A stretch of 54,809 nt of DNA from Candidatus Zixiibacteriota bacterium. GTDB taxonomy: Bacteria > Zixibacteria > MSB-5A5 > UBA10806. Shown piece by piece: positions 42,504 through 52,206 of the stretch. The position numbers were made by a program, and so were the translations under genes. The stretch covers positions 708,678 through 763,486 of the forward strand of contig CP070813.1 of the NCBI GenBank assembly GCA_020344055.1, read 5' to 3'. Below the pieces are notes generated by a model, which did no database searches, had not been told where the DNA came from, and was given only the letters and a program-made list of their open reading frames with translations. The first letter of the stretch is position 1, and each line of letters begins with the position of its first letter.

Positions 42504-43866
42504 AAGGATAAGAAAACTGCACTTTGTAGGAATTGGCGGTGCAGGAATGAGCGGTATCGCCGAAATCCTGCATAACTCCGGCTACGAGATAACCGGTTCC
42601 GATTTGAAAGCCAGCGATACCACCGCCCATTTGAAAGATCTGGGAATAACGATTTATCTGTCACATAATCCGGAAAATATCGCGGGTAGCGACGTCGTGG
42701 TAACATCCTCGGCCGTAACCGACGATAACCCTGAGGTTATAGAAGCGCACTCCCGGAAAATACCGGTTATAAAACGGGCGGAGATGCTTTCCGAGCTTAT
42801 GAGGATGAAGTTTTCCATTGCGGTCGCCGGTACTCATGGGAAAACCACGACCTCATCGCTGATAGGATATGTGCTGACCAAAGGGGGACTAGATCCCACG
42901 GTAATTGTAGGAGGAAGGGTTCTGGAACCGGGATCGAACGCCTATCTGGGTAAAAGCGATTATCTTGTCGCCGAAGCGGATGAGTTCGACCGTTCCATTG
43001 CCAGGTTCTCGCCCAATATAGCGGTCATAACCAGCCTCGAGCCGGAGCATATGGAATGCTACGTTGATTACAGCGATCTGGAGGATTGTTTCGTTGATTT
43101 CGCCAACCGGGTTCCCTTCTACGGCAGCGTAATTTTATGCCTCGACGATCCGGGAGTCGCCCGACTCCAGCAATATGTGAAAAGACCGGTTTTATCTTAT
43201 GGGATATCGAGAGACCGCAACTTCGGCGCGGATGATATTGAATTTGACGAACGCGGCACCACCTTCTCATTGTTTCACGAGGGGAATTATCTTACCAGGG
43301 TATCTTCGCGGCTATACGGAAAACATAATGTCAGAAATCTGCTGGCAGCCATAACAGTGGCATACGACCTGGAAGTGCCTCTGGAAACGATTATCCCTGA
43401 AATCGCAAATTTCACAGGCGTAAACAGGAGAATGGAATTCGCGGGAGAGGCCGGGGGAGTCGCGTTTTATGATGATTACGGGCATCATCCCACCGAAATT
43501 AAAACTACTATTGAGGGCTTGAAGGCAGCTTTCGACGGCAGGGTCGTGGCGGTTTTTCAACCACATTTATACAGCAGGACCAAAAGGTTTTATAAGGAGT
43601 TCGGAGAATCGTTCTCGGATGCGGATAAGGTTGTGGTTCTCGACGTATATCCCGCCAGGGAAAAACCATTAAACGGAGTTTCCGGAGAGATGATAGTGAA
43701 AGCCGCCCGCGAGTCCGGGCACCGGGATATTACTTTTCTCAAGGACAAAGAGGAACTACCCTCGCATATGAAACGGATTTTGAAAAAGGGAGACCGTGTA
43801 ATTTTATTCGGGGCCGGGGATATTGTTAAATATACGCCCAGAATTATCGCGGATATAAAGGAATAA
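42493..43866 (+). CDS. murC: UDP-MurNAc:L-alanine ligase
   Basis: 457 residues from the ATG at 42493; the open frame extends to 42367 inside murG but that part is not MurC-like. It adds L-Ala to UDP-MurNAc, the first stem-peptide step. Seen: LHFVGIGGAGMSGIAEIL, P-loop VAGTHGKTTTSSLIG, YLVAEADEFDRSIARF, EPEHMECYVDYSDLED, YDDYGHHPTEIKTTIEG and FQPHLYSRTKRF. It ends one base into ftsQ (TAATG). murB, often next to or fused with murC, is absent here. Confidence 0.97.
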   Translation: MKFKRIRKLHFVGIGGAGMSGIAEILHNSGYEITGSDLKASDTTAHLKDLGITIYLSHNPENIAGSDVVVTSSAVTDDNPEVIEAHSRKIPVIKRAEMLSELMRMKFSIAVAGTHGKTTTSSLIGYVLTKGGLDPTVIVGGRVLEPGSNAYLGKSDYLVAEADEFDRSIARFSPNIAVITSLEPEHMECYVDYSDLEDCFVDFANRVPFYGSVILCLDDPGVARLQQYVKRPVLSYGISRDRNFGADDIEFDERGTTFSLFHEGNYLTRVSSRLYGKHNVRNLLAAITVAYDLEVPLETIIPEIANFTGVNRRMEFAGEAGGVAFYDDYGHHPTEIKTTIEGLKAAFDGRVVAVFQPHLYSRTKRFYKEFGESFSDADKVVVLDVYPAREKPLNGVSGEMIVKAARESGHRDITFLKDKEELPSHMKRILKKGDRVILFGAGDIVKYTPRIIADIKE

Positions 43867-44591
43867 TGTTGAGATTTTTCGTGAGATTGGTACTATTGAT
43901 CGCCGCTGTTGCCGCGGGACGTTTCGCTTTCGAAAAAGCGGCGAATCTGCAGATGTTCGCTTTGAAGGATGTCGTGATAAGCACCAACGGATATTTCGAT
44001 CCCGATACCCTTGTTGTTCTGAGCGGGCTTGAGAAAGGCAAATCGATTTTCAAGCAGGATATCACATTCGCCGCCGATATGATCTCCCGGCAAAAAGGTG
44101 TCGTTTCCTGCTCGGTCGATAGGGGGATTTTATCGGATATAAATGTGGACGTGGAATTCGCCGAACCGAGTTTATTGATAAATGCCAACAGTGTTTTCGG
44201 TCTTTCAAAAGAAGGTATAGTCTTGCCGGTAAACGAACTGACTCCCGACCTGCCTTTGGTTACAGGGCGAAAGTTCAAGGGAGCCCGACGTTATGAGCAG
44301 ATCGAGGATCCGGATATCGCCTATGCCCTGGATTTGTACAATACCCTGAATTCCCGGTCGCCGGAATTATGCAAACGGCTTTCCGAGATAAACTTTAAAG
44401 AGAAGAAACTGATTATAATATACCTTTCGCCCGACGGTACCGCCGTCGTGCTTAATAAATGCTACAGCGAGAGCGATATTTACAGACTTGACACCCTGAT
44501 GAATTCGGGAATACTGAAGGGGAACAGGATATTTGACTTGCGATTCGGCGACGTTATTGTAGAATCATCTAAGAAGAGAGGGACGCTTTAA
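43866..44591 (+). CDS. ftsQ: FtsQ/DivIB-type cell division protein
   Basis: 241 residues: short cytoplasmic start, one membrane helix (~5-22), then a POTRA-like region (FALKDVVISTNGYFDPDTLV ... CSVDRGILSDINVDVEFAEP) and a beta domain. Sequence similarity is low, as is normal for FtsQ; the call rests on topology, the POTRA pattern and its place between murC and ftsA. It would link FtsL and the FtsW-FtsI pair in the divisome. One base separates it from ftsA. Confidence 0.85.
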   Translation: MLRFFVRLVLLIAAVAAGRFAFEKAANLQMFALKDVVISTNGYFDPDTLVVLSGLEKGKSIFKQDITFAADMISRQKGVVSCSVDRGILSDINVDVEFAEPSLLINANSVFGLSKEGIVLPVNELTPDLPLVTGRKFKGARRYEQIEDPDIAYALDLYNTLNSRSPELCKRLSEINFKEKKLIIIYLSPDGTAVVLNKCYSESDIYRLDTLMNSGILKGNRIFDLRFGDVIVESSKKRGTL

Positions 44592-44592
44592 A

Positions 44593-45822
44593 TTGAGCGA
44601 TGGCACGATAATAACCGGTCTTGATATCGGCACCACCAAGGTGGGAGTGATAATAGGAGAACCTGCCGAATCGGGCAGTTTTAGAATCCTGGGCGTGGGG
44701 ACCGCTCCCAGCGAAGGCTTGAAAAAGGGAGTGGTGGTTAATCTGGAAAAGGCGGTCGATTCGGTGAAATCCGCTATCGACGACGCCGAACTGGTAACCG
44801 GGAAGAAAATCGAGAACGTATATGCCAGCATCAGCGGCGACCATATAAAAAGCATCAACAGCAGGGGCGTGATCGCCATAGGTAAAACCGGGTCCGAAAT
44901 CGCGTTATCCGACGTGGAGCGGGCGATTGAAGCGGCCAAGACGGTTGCCATTCCCTCGGATCGTGAAATAATCCATGTCCTTCCGCAGGAATACAAGGTT
45001 GATGATCAGGACGGAATAAGAGATCCCATAGGTTTTTCGGGAGTGCGTCTCGAGGTCGACGTTCATATAGTAACCGGTTCGGTTTCGGCGGCGCAAAATG
45101 TACTGAGGTGTATCGAGAAATCCGGTATCGGCGTCGAGGAGCTTGTACTGCAATCTCTGGCATCGAGCTACGCGGTTCTGACAAAAGATGAAATGGAGCT
45201 TGGCTGCATGGCGATTGACATGGGGGGAGGCACAACCGATCTGGCGGTTTTCCACGAGGGTTCGGTCAAGCACACGGCGGTTATCGGCATCGGCGGCAAA
45301 AACGTTACCGGCGACCTCGCCATAGGTTTGAGAACCCCGCTGGAGCAGGCGGAGCAGCTTAAATGCAACTATGGTTCGGCGCTGTCCTCGTCAGTGGATG
45401 CGTCGGAGATGGTTATTGTCCCGGGGGTCGCCGGCCGTGAATCCAAAGAAGTATCCCGATCGGTGCTGGCATCCATTATAGAACCGCGCATGGAGGAGAT
45501 ATTTTCGCTGGTGGCCCGGGAACTCAAAAAGAGTCATTTTACGGAAATGCTGGCCGCGGGAGTCGTATTGACAGGAGGCGCGGCGCAACTCGACGGAGTC
45601 CTGGAGTTGGCCGAACAGATCTTCGATCTGCCGGCGAAACTGGGGACTCCTCTGCAATACGATAACAATACGGAAATTACGCCGGGGCCGGCCTTCTCCA
45701 CAGGCATCGGCGCCATACACTACGCCCTTTCCCGGTCGGAAAAGATCGCCATCAGGTCGAGGCCTCGGGGACTGGCGAAGACTATTGATAAAATGAAAAA
45801 ATGGTTTGATGAATATTTCTAA
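44593..45822 (+). CDS. ftsA: cell division protein FtsA
   Basis: 409 residues, started at TTG with GAGAGGGA upstream. Actin-like ATPase that anchors FtsZ to the membrane. Phosphate 1 motif [19 protein letters not shown]2-containing 1C domain (~85-165, [31 protein letters not shown]), connect 1 and phosphate 2 [17 protein letters not shown], adenosine motif [17 protein letters not shown]. The C-terminal amphipathic membrane-targeting helix is MKKWFDEYF after a basic linker. Confidence 0.96.
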   Translation: MSDGTIITGLDIGTTKVGVIIGEPAESGSFRILGVGTAPSEGLKKGVVVNLEKAVDSVKSAIDDAELVTGKKIENVYASISGDHIKSINSRGVIAIGKTGSEIALSDVERAIEAAKTVAIPSDREIIHVLPQEYKVDDQDGIRDPIGFSGVRLEVDVHIVTGSVSAAQNVLRCIEKSGIGVEELVLQSLASSYAVLTKDEMELGCMAIDMGGGTTDLAVFHEGSVKHTAVIGIGGKNVTGDLAIGLRTPLEQAEQLKCNYGSALSSSVDASEMVIVPGVAGRESKEVSRSVLASIIEPRMEEIFSLVARELKKSHFTEMLAAGVVLTGGAAQLDGVLELAEQIFDLPAKLGTPLQYDNNTEITPGPAFSTGIGAIHYALSRSEKIAIRSRPRGLAKTIDKMKKWFDEYF

Positions 45823-45844
45823 TAAATCCTCTGGAGGGGATAGA

Positions 45845-45874
45845 ATGGAGGGTGTTCATGCTCTTCGAATATGA
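45845..45874 (+). CDS. possible 9-codon upstream ORF overlapping the ftsZ start
   Basis: ATG at 45845 is preceded by GGAGGGG at a good distance and encodes MEGVHALRI then TGA at 45872-45874. It overlaps the ftsZ ATG (45858) in another frame. Its first codons also make up the ftsZ Shine-Dalgarno (GGAGGG, 45847-45852). Ribosomes starting here would compete with ftsZ initiation. It may be chance. Confidence 0.25.
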   Translation: MEGVHALRI

Positions 45875-47003
45875 TTTTGATGACGGCCCGCGGTCAAAAA
45901 TAAAGGTCGTTGGTATCGGCGGCGCCGGTGGAAATGCCGTCAACAGGATGATCTCATCGGGATTTTCCAGCGTCGAATTTATATCGATAAATACCGACGC
46001 CCAGGCCCTCGAAAATTCCCGGGCAGACCTGAAAATCCAGATCGGGAAAAAACTGACCCGGGGCCTGGGGGCCGGAGCCGATCCCGAAATCGGCAGGAAA
46101 GCGTTCGAGGAAGATCCCGAGACCACCAAGGAAGCCCTGGAAGGGGCCAACATAGTCTTTATAACCTGCGGAATGGGGGGCGGTACCGGCACCGGCGCGT
46201 CTCCACTGATCGCGAAAACTGCGAAAGATCTGGGAGCGCTTACCGTGGGGATTGTGACCAAACCGTTCTTGTTCGAGGGGAATCTGAGAATCTCAAGGGC
46301 AAATTCCGGCATCCATCAGATCAAGGATTACGTGGATACGTTGATAGTAATTCCAAACCAGAGACTATTCGCGCTGGTTGATAAATCGACGCCGATAAAC
46401 GACGCCTTTATGAAGGCTGACGAGGTTTTGCTTTCGGCCACCAGGGGGATCTCTGACCTGATCATGGAACCGGGCCTAGTCAATCTCGATTTTGCCGATG
46501 TGAGGGCCGTGATGGTTAACGCCGGCGAGGCGATTATGGGGACAGGTGTGGCCGAGGGTCATGAGCGGGGCGAAATAGCCGCTCGAATGGCGCTGCAATC
46601 GCCGCTGCTCGACGATCTATCCATCGAGGGGGCCAGGGGAATAATAGTCAACATCACAGGGGGCCCGGATTTAAGCCTTGACGACATACGTCTGGCAAAT
46701 GAAACCGTATACGAGGCGGCCGGCACTACGGGCAATATTATATTCGGCGCCGTAATCGATGAAAGAATGAACGGAAAATTATTCGTCACCGTTATCGCAA
46801 CCGGGTTCGGGAAGAAAGAGAAATTTGACGAACCCGGGGAGGAGATCGATCTTTTCGGATTCGAACCGGAAAAGAAAAACGTGAGATCACGAAGAGCAAA
46901 ACCGGCGAGAAAAATCTACGAAAAGATCACCTCGTCCGATTATGAGGTCGAAGATCTGGAAGTGCCGACTTTTTTAAGAAATCAAAAAAATTCGCTGAAT
47001 TAG
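45858..47003 (+). CDS. ftsZ: cell division protein FtsZ
   Basis: 381 residues from the ATG at 45858, which has GGAGGG five bases upstream; a GTG two codons earlier is less likely. Tubulin-like GTPase forming the Z-ring. Seen: [23 protein letters not shown], tubulin signature [16 protein letters not shown], the T7 loop [11 protein letters not shown] and GPDLSLDDI. The C-terminal peptide [12 protein letters not shown] binds FtsA and other partners, after a ~50-residue charged linker. It ends the dcw cluster with a strong terminator 20 bases after the stop. Confidence 0.98.
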   Translation: MLFEYDFDDGPRSKIKVVGIGGAGGNAVNRMISSGFSSVEFISINTDAQALENSRADLKIQIGKKLTRGLGAGADPEIGRKAFEEDPETTKEALEGANIVFITCGMGGGTGTGASPLIAKTAKDLGALTVGIVTKPFLFEGNLRISRANSGIHQIKDYVDTLIVIPNQRLFALVDKSTPINDAFMKADEVLLSATRGISDLIMEPGLVNLDFADVRAVMVNAGEAIMGTGVAEGHERGEIAARMALQSPLLDDLSIEGARGIIVNITGGPDLSLDDIRLANETVYEAAGTTGNIIFGAVIDERMNGKLFVTVIATGFGKKEKFDEPGEEIDLFGFEPEKKNVRSRRAKPARKIYEKITSSDYEVEDLEVPTFLRNQKNSLN

Positions 47004-47022
47004 GTAACACGCGGAGCCGATT

Positions 47023-47062
47023 GGCGCGATCTTGTGTTTGCGGGATCGCGCCTTTCTTTTTA
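47023..47062 (+). terminator. intrinsic terminator of the dcw cluster
   Basis: GGCGCGATC (47023-47031) pairs perfectly with GATCGCGCC (47044-47052), followed by TTTCTTTTTT. The T-tract contains the stop codon of the convergent mltG (47060-47062). On the minus strand no T-tract follows the hairpin, so mltG has no obvious terminator of its own. Confidence 0.9.
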
Positions 47063-48070
47063 ACCGCTTCTATTTTGTCTTTTAATTTTGTTTTTGGCGT
47101 TTATATGCTCGCGCAGCGAGCGCGTGAAAACATGGCTTCCATCCCCTCGAGCCACGAAAAACATATATTCTGTTTTTGCCGGGCTTACCGCCGCCTCCAG
47201 CGATCTGATTCCGGGATTGGAAATGGGCCCCGGAGGAAGCCCGAAATACCTGTAGGTATTGTAAGGGGAGTCATATTTGAGGTCCTTTCTATAAAGCGGT
47301 CGATCCAGGCCGCCCAGGGCATAAATAACCGTGGGATCGCATTCCAGCCGCCATCTCTTTTTAAGCCGGTTTAAATAAACCGCCGCTATGATGGACCTCT
47401 CGGAATCGATCATGGCCTCCGCCTCCACCATGGAAGCCAGCGTCACCGCCTCGTGGAAAGTCAATCCCAGTCCGTTGGCTTTTATTTCGAAGGAATCCGG
47501 AAGCGAACTGAAAAAATTATCCGTCATTTTGGCCACCACGCTCCGGGGAGGTTCCTCGTAGAAAAAGTTGTAGGTGGAGGGTGCCAGGTAACCCTCCAGA
47601 TTGCCGGCCTCGATGCCCAGGGAATCCAGAAGATCGGGATCGGACAGCAGCTTTTTAAAACCGTTGATATCCATATCGATCGTGGAATGGAGAAGCGAAG
47701 CTATCTCGGCCATGGTGTAGCCTTCAGGAATGGTCACGTTAAAGGGAGTGGCGTATCCCCGGACGATAATGTCGATTATATCGGCTATAGAGTCGTCGGG
47801 TCGGATAGCGTAGCGCCCGGTTTTCATCCGGGTGGTTTTGCCCAGCAGTTTCGAATAGAATATAAATTTCGATTTTGACGATATCGCCCCCATTTTTTCG
47901 AGATTGGCTGCGATATCGGACAGCGATTGACCGCGCCTTACGATCAGGTAGCGGGTGCCTTCCTTGAAATCAGCGGCCGGATGGGAAATATGGAATGTCG
48001 CGAAATAGAAGATCCACACCGCCACAAATAAAGTTAGCGCAACGCTCAGATATTTTTTCCATTTGCTCAT
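47060..48070 (-). CDS. mltG: endolytic transglycosylase MltG
   Basis: 336 residues. One N-terminal membrane helix (~8-26), a LysM-like region (YLIVRRGQSLSDIAANLEKM), and the YceG catalytic domain with TIPEGYTMAEIASLL, GYLAPSTYNFFYEEPP, the catalytic Glu segment TLASMVEAEAMIDSERSIIA, then VYLNRLKKRWRLECDPTVIY and YDSPYNTYRYFGLPPGPISN. It cleaves nascent glycan strands, releasing them from the synthase, so it fits functionally with the convergent dcw cluster. Last gene of the minus-strand operon. Confidence 0.95.
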   Translation of the reverse strand: MSKWKKYLSVALTLFVAVWIFYFATFHISHPAADFKEGTRYLIVRRGQSLSDIAANLEKMGAISSKSKFIFYSKLLGKTTRMKTGRYAIRPDDSIADIIDIIVRGYATPFNVTIPEGYTMAEIASLLHSTIDMDINGFKKLLSDPDLLDSLGIEAGNLEGYLAPSTYNFFYEEPPRSVVAKMTDNFFSSLPDSFEIKANGLGLTFHEAVTLASMVEAEAMIDSERSIIAAVYLNRLKKRWRLECDPTVIYALGGLDRPLYRKDLKYDSPYNTYRYFGLPPGPISNPGIRSLEAAVSPAKTEYMFFVARGDGSHVFTRSLREHINAKNKIKRQNRSG

Positions 48071-48079
48071 CTAAAACCG

Positions 48080-48502
48080 TCAAATTCTATCGAGATAAGA
48101 CTGCAGAATTATTGCTGCCGACAGCATATCTATCTTTTCTTTCGATTTCCCGACCTTCTTTTCGGCCTGATGAATCTGCCTTATAGCCTGCTCCGTCGTC
48201 AGTCTTTCATCCTCAAATTCGACCTTCAAATTCAGATCCCTTTTTATCAATTCGGCCAGACTTCTGGAAAAGTTAGCGGATTCCCCTTCCGTGCCATCCA
48301 TATTTTTGGGAAGGCCGATTACCACAAGATCGATCTGCTCGTCAGTTATAATATCTCTAATGGCGCTGGTAAAATTCTTTTTACCCCTGTATTCGAGGGT
48401 CCTGTATCCGGTCGCGACTTTAAGACGGCTGTCGCCTATGGCCAGACCGATCCTTTTTTTCCCGGGATCGATTCCGAGAATTCTGACAGGCTTATCAGTC
48501 AT
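48080..48502 (-). CDS. ruvX: RuvX/YqgF-type Holliday-junction resolvase-like protein
   Basis: 140 residues, RNase H-like fold. Seen: ILGIDPGKKRIGLAIGD, VVIGLPKNMDGTEGESANF, FEDERLTTEQA and IDMLSAAIILQSYLDRI. Acidic residues for a two-metal site are present. YqgF proteins act in pre-16S rRNA 5' processing and have been proposed as resolvases. It overlaps the NUDIX gene by 8 bases; ruvX-mltG adjacency is common in bacteria. Confidence 0.93.
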   Translation of the reverse strand: MTDKPVRILGIDPGKKRIGLAIGDSRLKVATGYRTLEYRGKKNFTSAIRDIITDEQIDLVVIGLPKNMDGTEGESANFSRSLAELIKRDLNLKVEFEDERLTTEQAIRQIHQAEKKVGKSKEKIDMLSAAIILQSYLDRI

Positions 48503-49055
48503 CGCGATAAGGAAGGCTGCCTGTTTGAAGATATATCTTTAAATCCTTGATGGCCTTTCTGTGGGCGCTGAAAGCGATATTGGAAGGTAAATTCTCCAGA
48601 TCGAAATACCCGGTTTCCATGGCATCATCGCCAGGCTTGAGATTACCGTCAACAACCGTAGCCAGATAAAGAATTAATACCACCACGGATCTGGGATCAT
48701 CTCCTCCCTTGTAGTTCCAGAACAGCTTCTCGATTTTGATATCGAGGCCGGTTTCCTCTTTTACCTCCCTGATACAGCATTTTACCGCCGATTCATCGTA
48801 TTCCATAAAACCTGCAGGGATACACCAGTCGCCGACCCCGGGCGGGTATTTCCTTTTAACCAGTAGAAGTCTGTTATCACTTACAATAATGGCTCCAGCG
48901 GCCGGAATCGGATTTTTATACCATATATATTCACAGGCCGTACAGGCCGGCCTCATTTTACCATCCAGAAGCCGGTTTTCCAGGGGGGACGCACACCAGG
49001 GGCAATATTTAAAATCCCTGGCCTCGACTAACTTATGTTCGTCCGGTATGCTCAT
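48495..49055 (-). CDS. NUDIX hydrolase with N-terminal zinc ribbon
   Basis: 186 residues. A rubredoxin-like zinc ribbon at ~17-43 (CPWCASPLENRL, then CTACEYIWYKNP) precedes the NUDIX domain with box GFMEYDESAVKCCIREVKEE-TGL. Similar proteins hydrolyse ADP-ribose or other nucleoside diphosphate derivatives; this one lacks the features needed to choose a substrate. NudC has a similar ribbon but is longer. It overlaps the M16 gene by 4 bases and ruvX by 8. Confidence 0.88.
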   Translation of the reverse strand: MSIPDEHKLVEARDFKYCPWCASPLENRLLDGKMRPACTACEYIWYKNPIPAAGAIIVSDNRLLLVKRKYPPGVGDWCIPAGFMEYDESAVKCCIREVKEETGLDIKIEKLFWNYKGGDDPRSVVVLILYLATVVDGNLKPGDDAMETGYFDLENLPSNIAFSAHRKAIKDLKIYLQTGSLPYRDD

Positions 49056-50506
49056 TCCACAATCGGTTCCTTCAATTCGATGTAGGTTGCGCTTCCGAAT
49101 TCCGAAAGGTCGCTCCCCAGCTCGGTGGTATCGACAACGAGCATAACCGACATCGAATCGGGATGCAGATATTTCAGCGCCACTCGTTGAATATCCTCGG
49201 GGGTAACGGATTTTATATTATCCAGGTAGGTCCGATAATAATCTTCGGGATAATCGTCGTACTCCAGCGCCATCAGCCTGTTAACTATTTCCGCGGGGGA
49301 ATCGAACTGGAAGATAAAATTATTCAGATATGATTCTCTGGCCGACTCCAATTCCTCTTCAGAGGGTAGAGAATTTACGACATTTTCAAATTCCTCGAAA
49401 AACAGCTCCAGGGCCCTTTTTGCGGTGGCTGTCTTGGTCTGAGTGTAAGCCATGAAAGTTCCGTAATCCCGGCTTCCGGTGGAGAACGAAGATCTTACCG
49501 AATAAGCGAGGCCCTCGTCGGATCTTACCCTCGATGTTAGCCGGGAGGTAAAGCTACCGCCGCCCAGTATATAATTCATCAGCGAAATCGCCCACCTGTC
49601 GGGGTTGTCCCGTTTTATCCCCAGATGCCCGACCCGGACGTTGGCCTGAGTTATATCTTTGTCGATTATGTATACGCCCGGCTTAAATGAGTATTCCACC
49701 TCCGGGATTTCCGGAAAGTCGATTTTGTGACGTTTCCATTTTCCGAATACCTTTTTTACTTTTTTGATCATTTCTTCGATCTTGAAATCACCGGAAAAGG
49801 CGATCATAATATTATTGGGATGGAAGTATTTATTATAATAGGCCATTAGATCGTCCCCGGAAATATCCTTAACTTCGCTCCATTCGATGATGCTCCCGTA
49901 GGGATGATCTCCGTAAAGAAGGTGATAAAATTCCCGCGATATTATTGATCCCGGATTGTCATTTCGCCTTCTTATCGACTCTTTTATCTGCGATTTTTGA
50001 AGTTCGATTTTCGAGGAGTCAAAAGCCGGATATCGAAGCACCTCATAGAACAGTTCCAGTCCCAGATCGATATCTTTCGACATCACCGACAGGCTCGCCG
50101 ATCCGGACTCATTCCCGATTCCGCACTCAATATGCCCGGCGATAAATTCCAGAATCGCGTTTAATGAGTCCGGAGAATAAGATCTGGTACCCCCGGTCCG
50201 CATAACGGTTCCGGTAATCCCGGCGAGGGCCTGGTCTTCTTTGGAATCATATATGGAACCGGATCTGACCAGGGCATGGGCGGAAATCAACGGCAGTTCC
50301 CGATCTTCCATCAAGAACAGGATCATACCGTTATCCAGCACAGTCCTGGTGACCTCTTTTCCGATTACCGGAACGTCCCATTTCAATTCGGGGAAATTCA
50401 TATTCTCAATTATCCTGGACCCCGGAGACTTTTTCTCCTGGGCGATAAGAGACGAAACCATAAATAAAATCAGAAACGCCGATAAGATAATCCTGTAACT
50501 TTTCAT
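49052..50506 (-). CDS. M16-family protein lacking the zinc-binding motif
   Basis: 484 residues with a signal peptide (1-22). Two M16 halves are visible (PVIGKEVTRTVLDNGMILFL; HPYGSIIEWSEVKDISGDDL; NIMIAFSGDFKIEEMIKKV; YILGGGSFTSRLTSRVRSDE-GLAYSV). Where active members have HxxEH, this one reads AGITGTVM, so it cannot bind zinc in that way. It keeps the R/Y-type binding segment (RVRSDEGLAYSV) needed by the inactive partner of M16B heterodimers. It overlaps the active M16 gene by 4 bases, consistent with equimolar synthesis. Periplasmic. Confidence 0.88.
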   Translation of the reverse strand: MKSYRIILSAFLILFMVSSLIAQEKKSPGSRIIENMNFPELKWDVPVIGKEVTRTVLDNGMILFLMEDRELPLISAHALVRSGSIYDSKEDQALAGITGTVMRTGGTRSYSPDSLNAILEFIAGHIECGIGNESGSASLSVMSKDIDLGLELFYEVLRYPAFDSSKIELQKSQIKESIRRRNDNPGSIISREFYHLLYGDHPYGSIIEWSEVKDISGDDLMAYYNKYFHPNNIMIAFSGDFKIEEMIKKVKKVFGKWKRHKIDFPEIPEVEYSFKPGVYIIDKDITQANVRVGHLGIKRDNPDRWAISLMNYILGGGSFTSRLTSRVRSDEGLAYSVRSSFSTGSRDYGTFMAYTQTKTATAKRALELFFEEFENVVNSLPSEEELESARESYLNNFIFQFDSPAEIVNRLMALEYDDYPEDYYRTYLDNIKSVTPEDIQRVALKYLHPDSMSVMLVVDTTELGSDLSEFGSATYIELKEPIVE

Positions 50507-52056
50507 TTCGCCACCGCCTGATGTTTAATGGTTTTCCGCGTTTTAGCCGATTCTCCAGGTGACTCCTTGTCGGGTTTTACGAGATAAGCAACGGTGCGAT
50601 TGTCTTCGGTAAAGTATTCCGCCAGGACTCTTTTTATATCATCGGCGTTTACCGCCTGCCTTTTTTCTTTCAGATTCAGAAGGTAACTCCAATCGCCGAC
50701 CTTGGCCTGCATATCGCTGAGACTGCGGGCAAGGCCCCGGTTGGATCGCAGACCCCGGATATAATCGGCCTCCAGTTGATTCCCTACCTTTTCCATCTCC
50801 CAATCAGAGGGCCCCTCTATTCTAAGCCGGTCGATTTCTGAATAAACTGCGTTTTCGACCTCTTCTATGGTATGCCCGCCTTTTGGAATGGCCACAATGG
50901 TGAAAATATCCGGGTATCTCGTAAACGCGCTTATGGCCCTTATGGAAGAAACTATCTGTTTTTCTTCCACCAGGCTTTTGTATAGCCTGCTGGTACGGCC
51001 GCGGGTCAATAGACTGGATAATATATCGAAGACCTCCTGGTCGACACCGCCGCCGGCCGGCATATGCCATCCTACGGCCACCCGCGGTTCGGCGTCATAA
51101 ACCACCGCCACCCTCCGTTCGCCTTCCTGTTCCGGCTCCATTGTAGTTACAGCCGGCACCGGTTTCTCAGATGGGGGAATATGACCGAAGTACTTTTCAA
51201 TCAATTTCACGACTTCATCGAATTTCACATCCCCGACTATGGCGATCACGATATTGTTCGGGGAATAATACTGATAAAAGAACTCCTCGACCTCCTCTCT
51301 CAGCACCGTTTCCAGGTCCGACGCCCAGCCGAGTACCGGCCAGTTATAGGAGCTTGCGGCAAAAGCGGCGGCATTAAACTGTTCCCAGAGTTTGCCGGAA
51401 GGCGAGTTGTCGATTCTTAGCCTGCGTTCTTCGTATACTACATCCCGTTCCGAATAAAATTCACGCAGTATGGGATTCGCGAGACGGTCGGATTCCAGGT
51501 AAGCCCATAACTCGAGTTTATTCGAGGGCAGCGAAACGTAGTACTGCGTCCCGTCGTTACCGGTTGACGCGTTCAATCCCGAGCCCCCGTGCCGGAGATA
51601 TGTTTCCCAGAGTTCATCTTTTATGACGTATTGTTTTTGCTTTTTTTGAAGCTCTGCAATAAGAGCCCTTAAAGAATCGATTTTTTCCGACCCTCCCCGG
51701 TATAACGGATTCCGCGATTCGTTGATGGCGTCGTTTAACTGGTGGGCAAGTACATCGATTTTTGCCATGATGGGGAGTTCCGCTTCATAATCGACTGTAC
51801 CCATATTCCTGGTCCCTTTAAAAAGCATATGTTCCAGCAGGTGGGCGGTGCCGGTGATGCCAGGTTTTTCGTCGGCCGAACCGACTTTGAATCTGACTCT
51901 TGCCGAAAAAGTGGGTGAAAAGTGTCTTTCGACGACCAATAGCTCCAATCCGTTTGTGAACGTATGCTGCTCAACGTCAAGCTGGATATCGTCTTTTCCG
52001 GCGTTGACCGCTAAAGGGAATAGGGCTAAAAAGACCAAAAGCGGGATTTTTTTCAT
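50503..52056 (-). CDS. M16-family zinc metallopeptidase (active subunit)
   Basis: 517 residues; GGAGG six bases before the ATG; signal peptide 1-19. The inverted zinc motif is GTAHLLEHMLFKGT (HLLEH at ~72), with the downstream Glu ligand expected in the LELWAYLESDRL region. Between them lies a ~55-residue charged insertion (IDVLAHQLNDAINESRN ... LQKKQKQYVIKDELWETYLR) found in one M16 subgroup. The C-terminal half has GWHMPAGGGVDQEVFDILSS and TRGRTSRLYKSLVEEKQIVS. It probably degrades peptides in the periplasm together with the inactive subunit. First gene of the minus-strand operon. Confidence 0.93.
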   Translation of the reverse strand: MKKIPLLVFLALFPLAVNAGKDDIQLDVEQHTFTNGLELLVVERHFSPTFSARVRFKVGSADEKPGITGTAHLLEHMLFKGTRNMGTVDYEAELPIMAKIDVLAHQLNDAINESRNPLYRGGSEKIDSLRALIAELQKKQKQYVIKDELWETYLRHGGSGLNASTGNDGTQYYVSLPSNKLELWAYLESDRLANPILREFYSERDVVYEERRLRIDNSPSGKLWEQFNAAAFAASSYNWPVLGWASDLETVLREEVEEFFYQYYSPNNIVIAIVGDVKFDEVVKLIEKYFGHIPPSEKPVPAVTTMEPEQEGERRVAVVYDAEPRVAVGWHMPAGGGVDQEVFDILSSLLTRGRTSRLYKSLVEEKQIVSSIRAISAFTRYPDIFTIVAIPKGGHTIEEVENAVYSEIDRLRIEGPSDWEMEKVGNQLEADYIRGLRSNRGLARSLSDMQAKVGDWSYLLNLKEKRQAVNADDIKRVLAEYFTEDNRTVAYLVKPDKESPGESAKTRKTIKHQAVAK

Positions 52057-52206
52057 ATTAATCCTCCATTTTCCAGTTTTTCATAAACTTTTATATATAA
52101 CTGATAGTTTTTTCATATTCAACCATAACCTGATATTAATTGTATTCCGCTTTTCCCGAATTGTTCATCTTGACTTATTCTGACAATTCGATTTCTTGAG
52201 GGCTTA

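Noticed and set aside
52057-52206. Promoters in the divergent gap between the M16 operon and the MATE gene
   Set aside because: TTGACT at 52170 and TTGTTC at 52161 have no -10 box at a suitable spacing, so no promoter is claimed.
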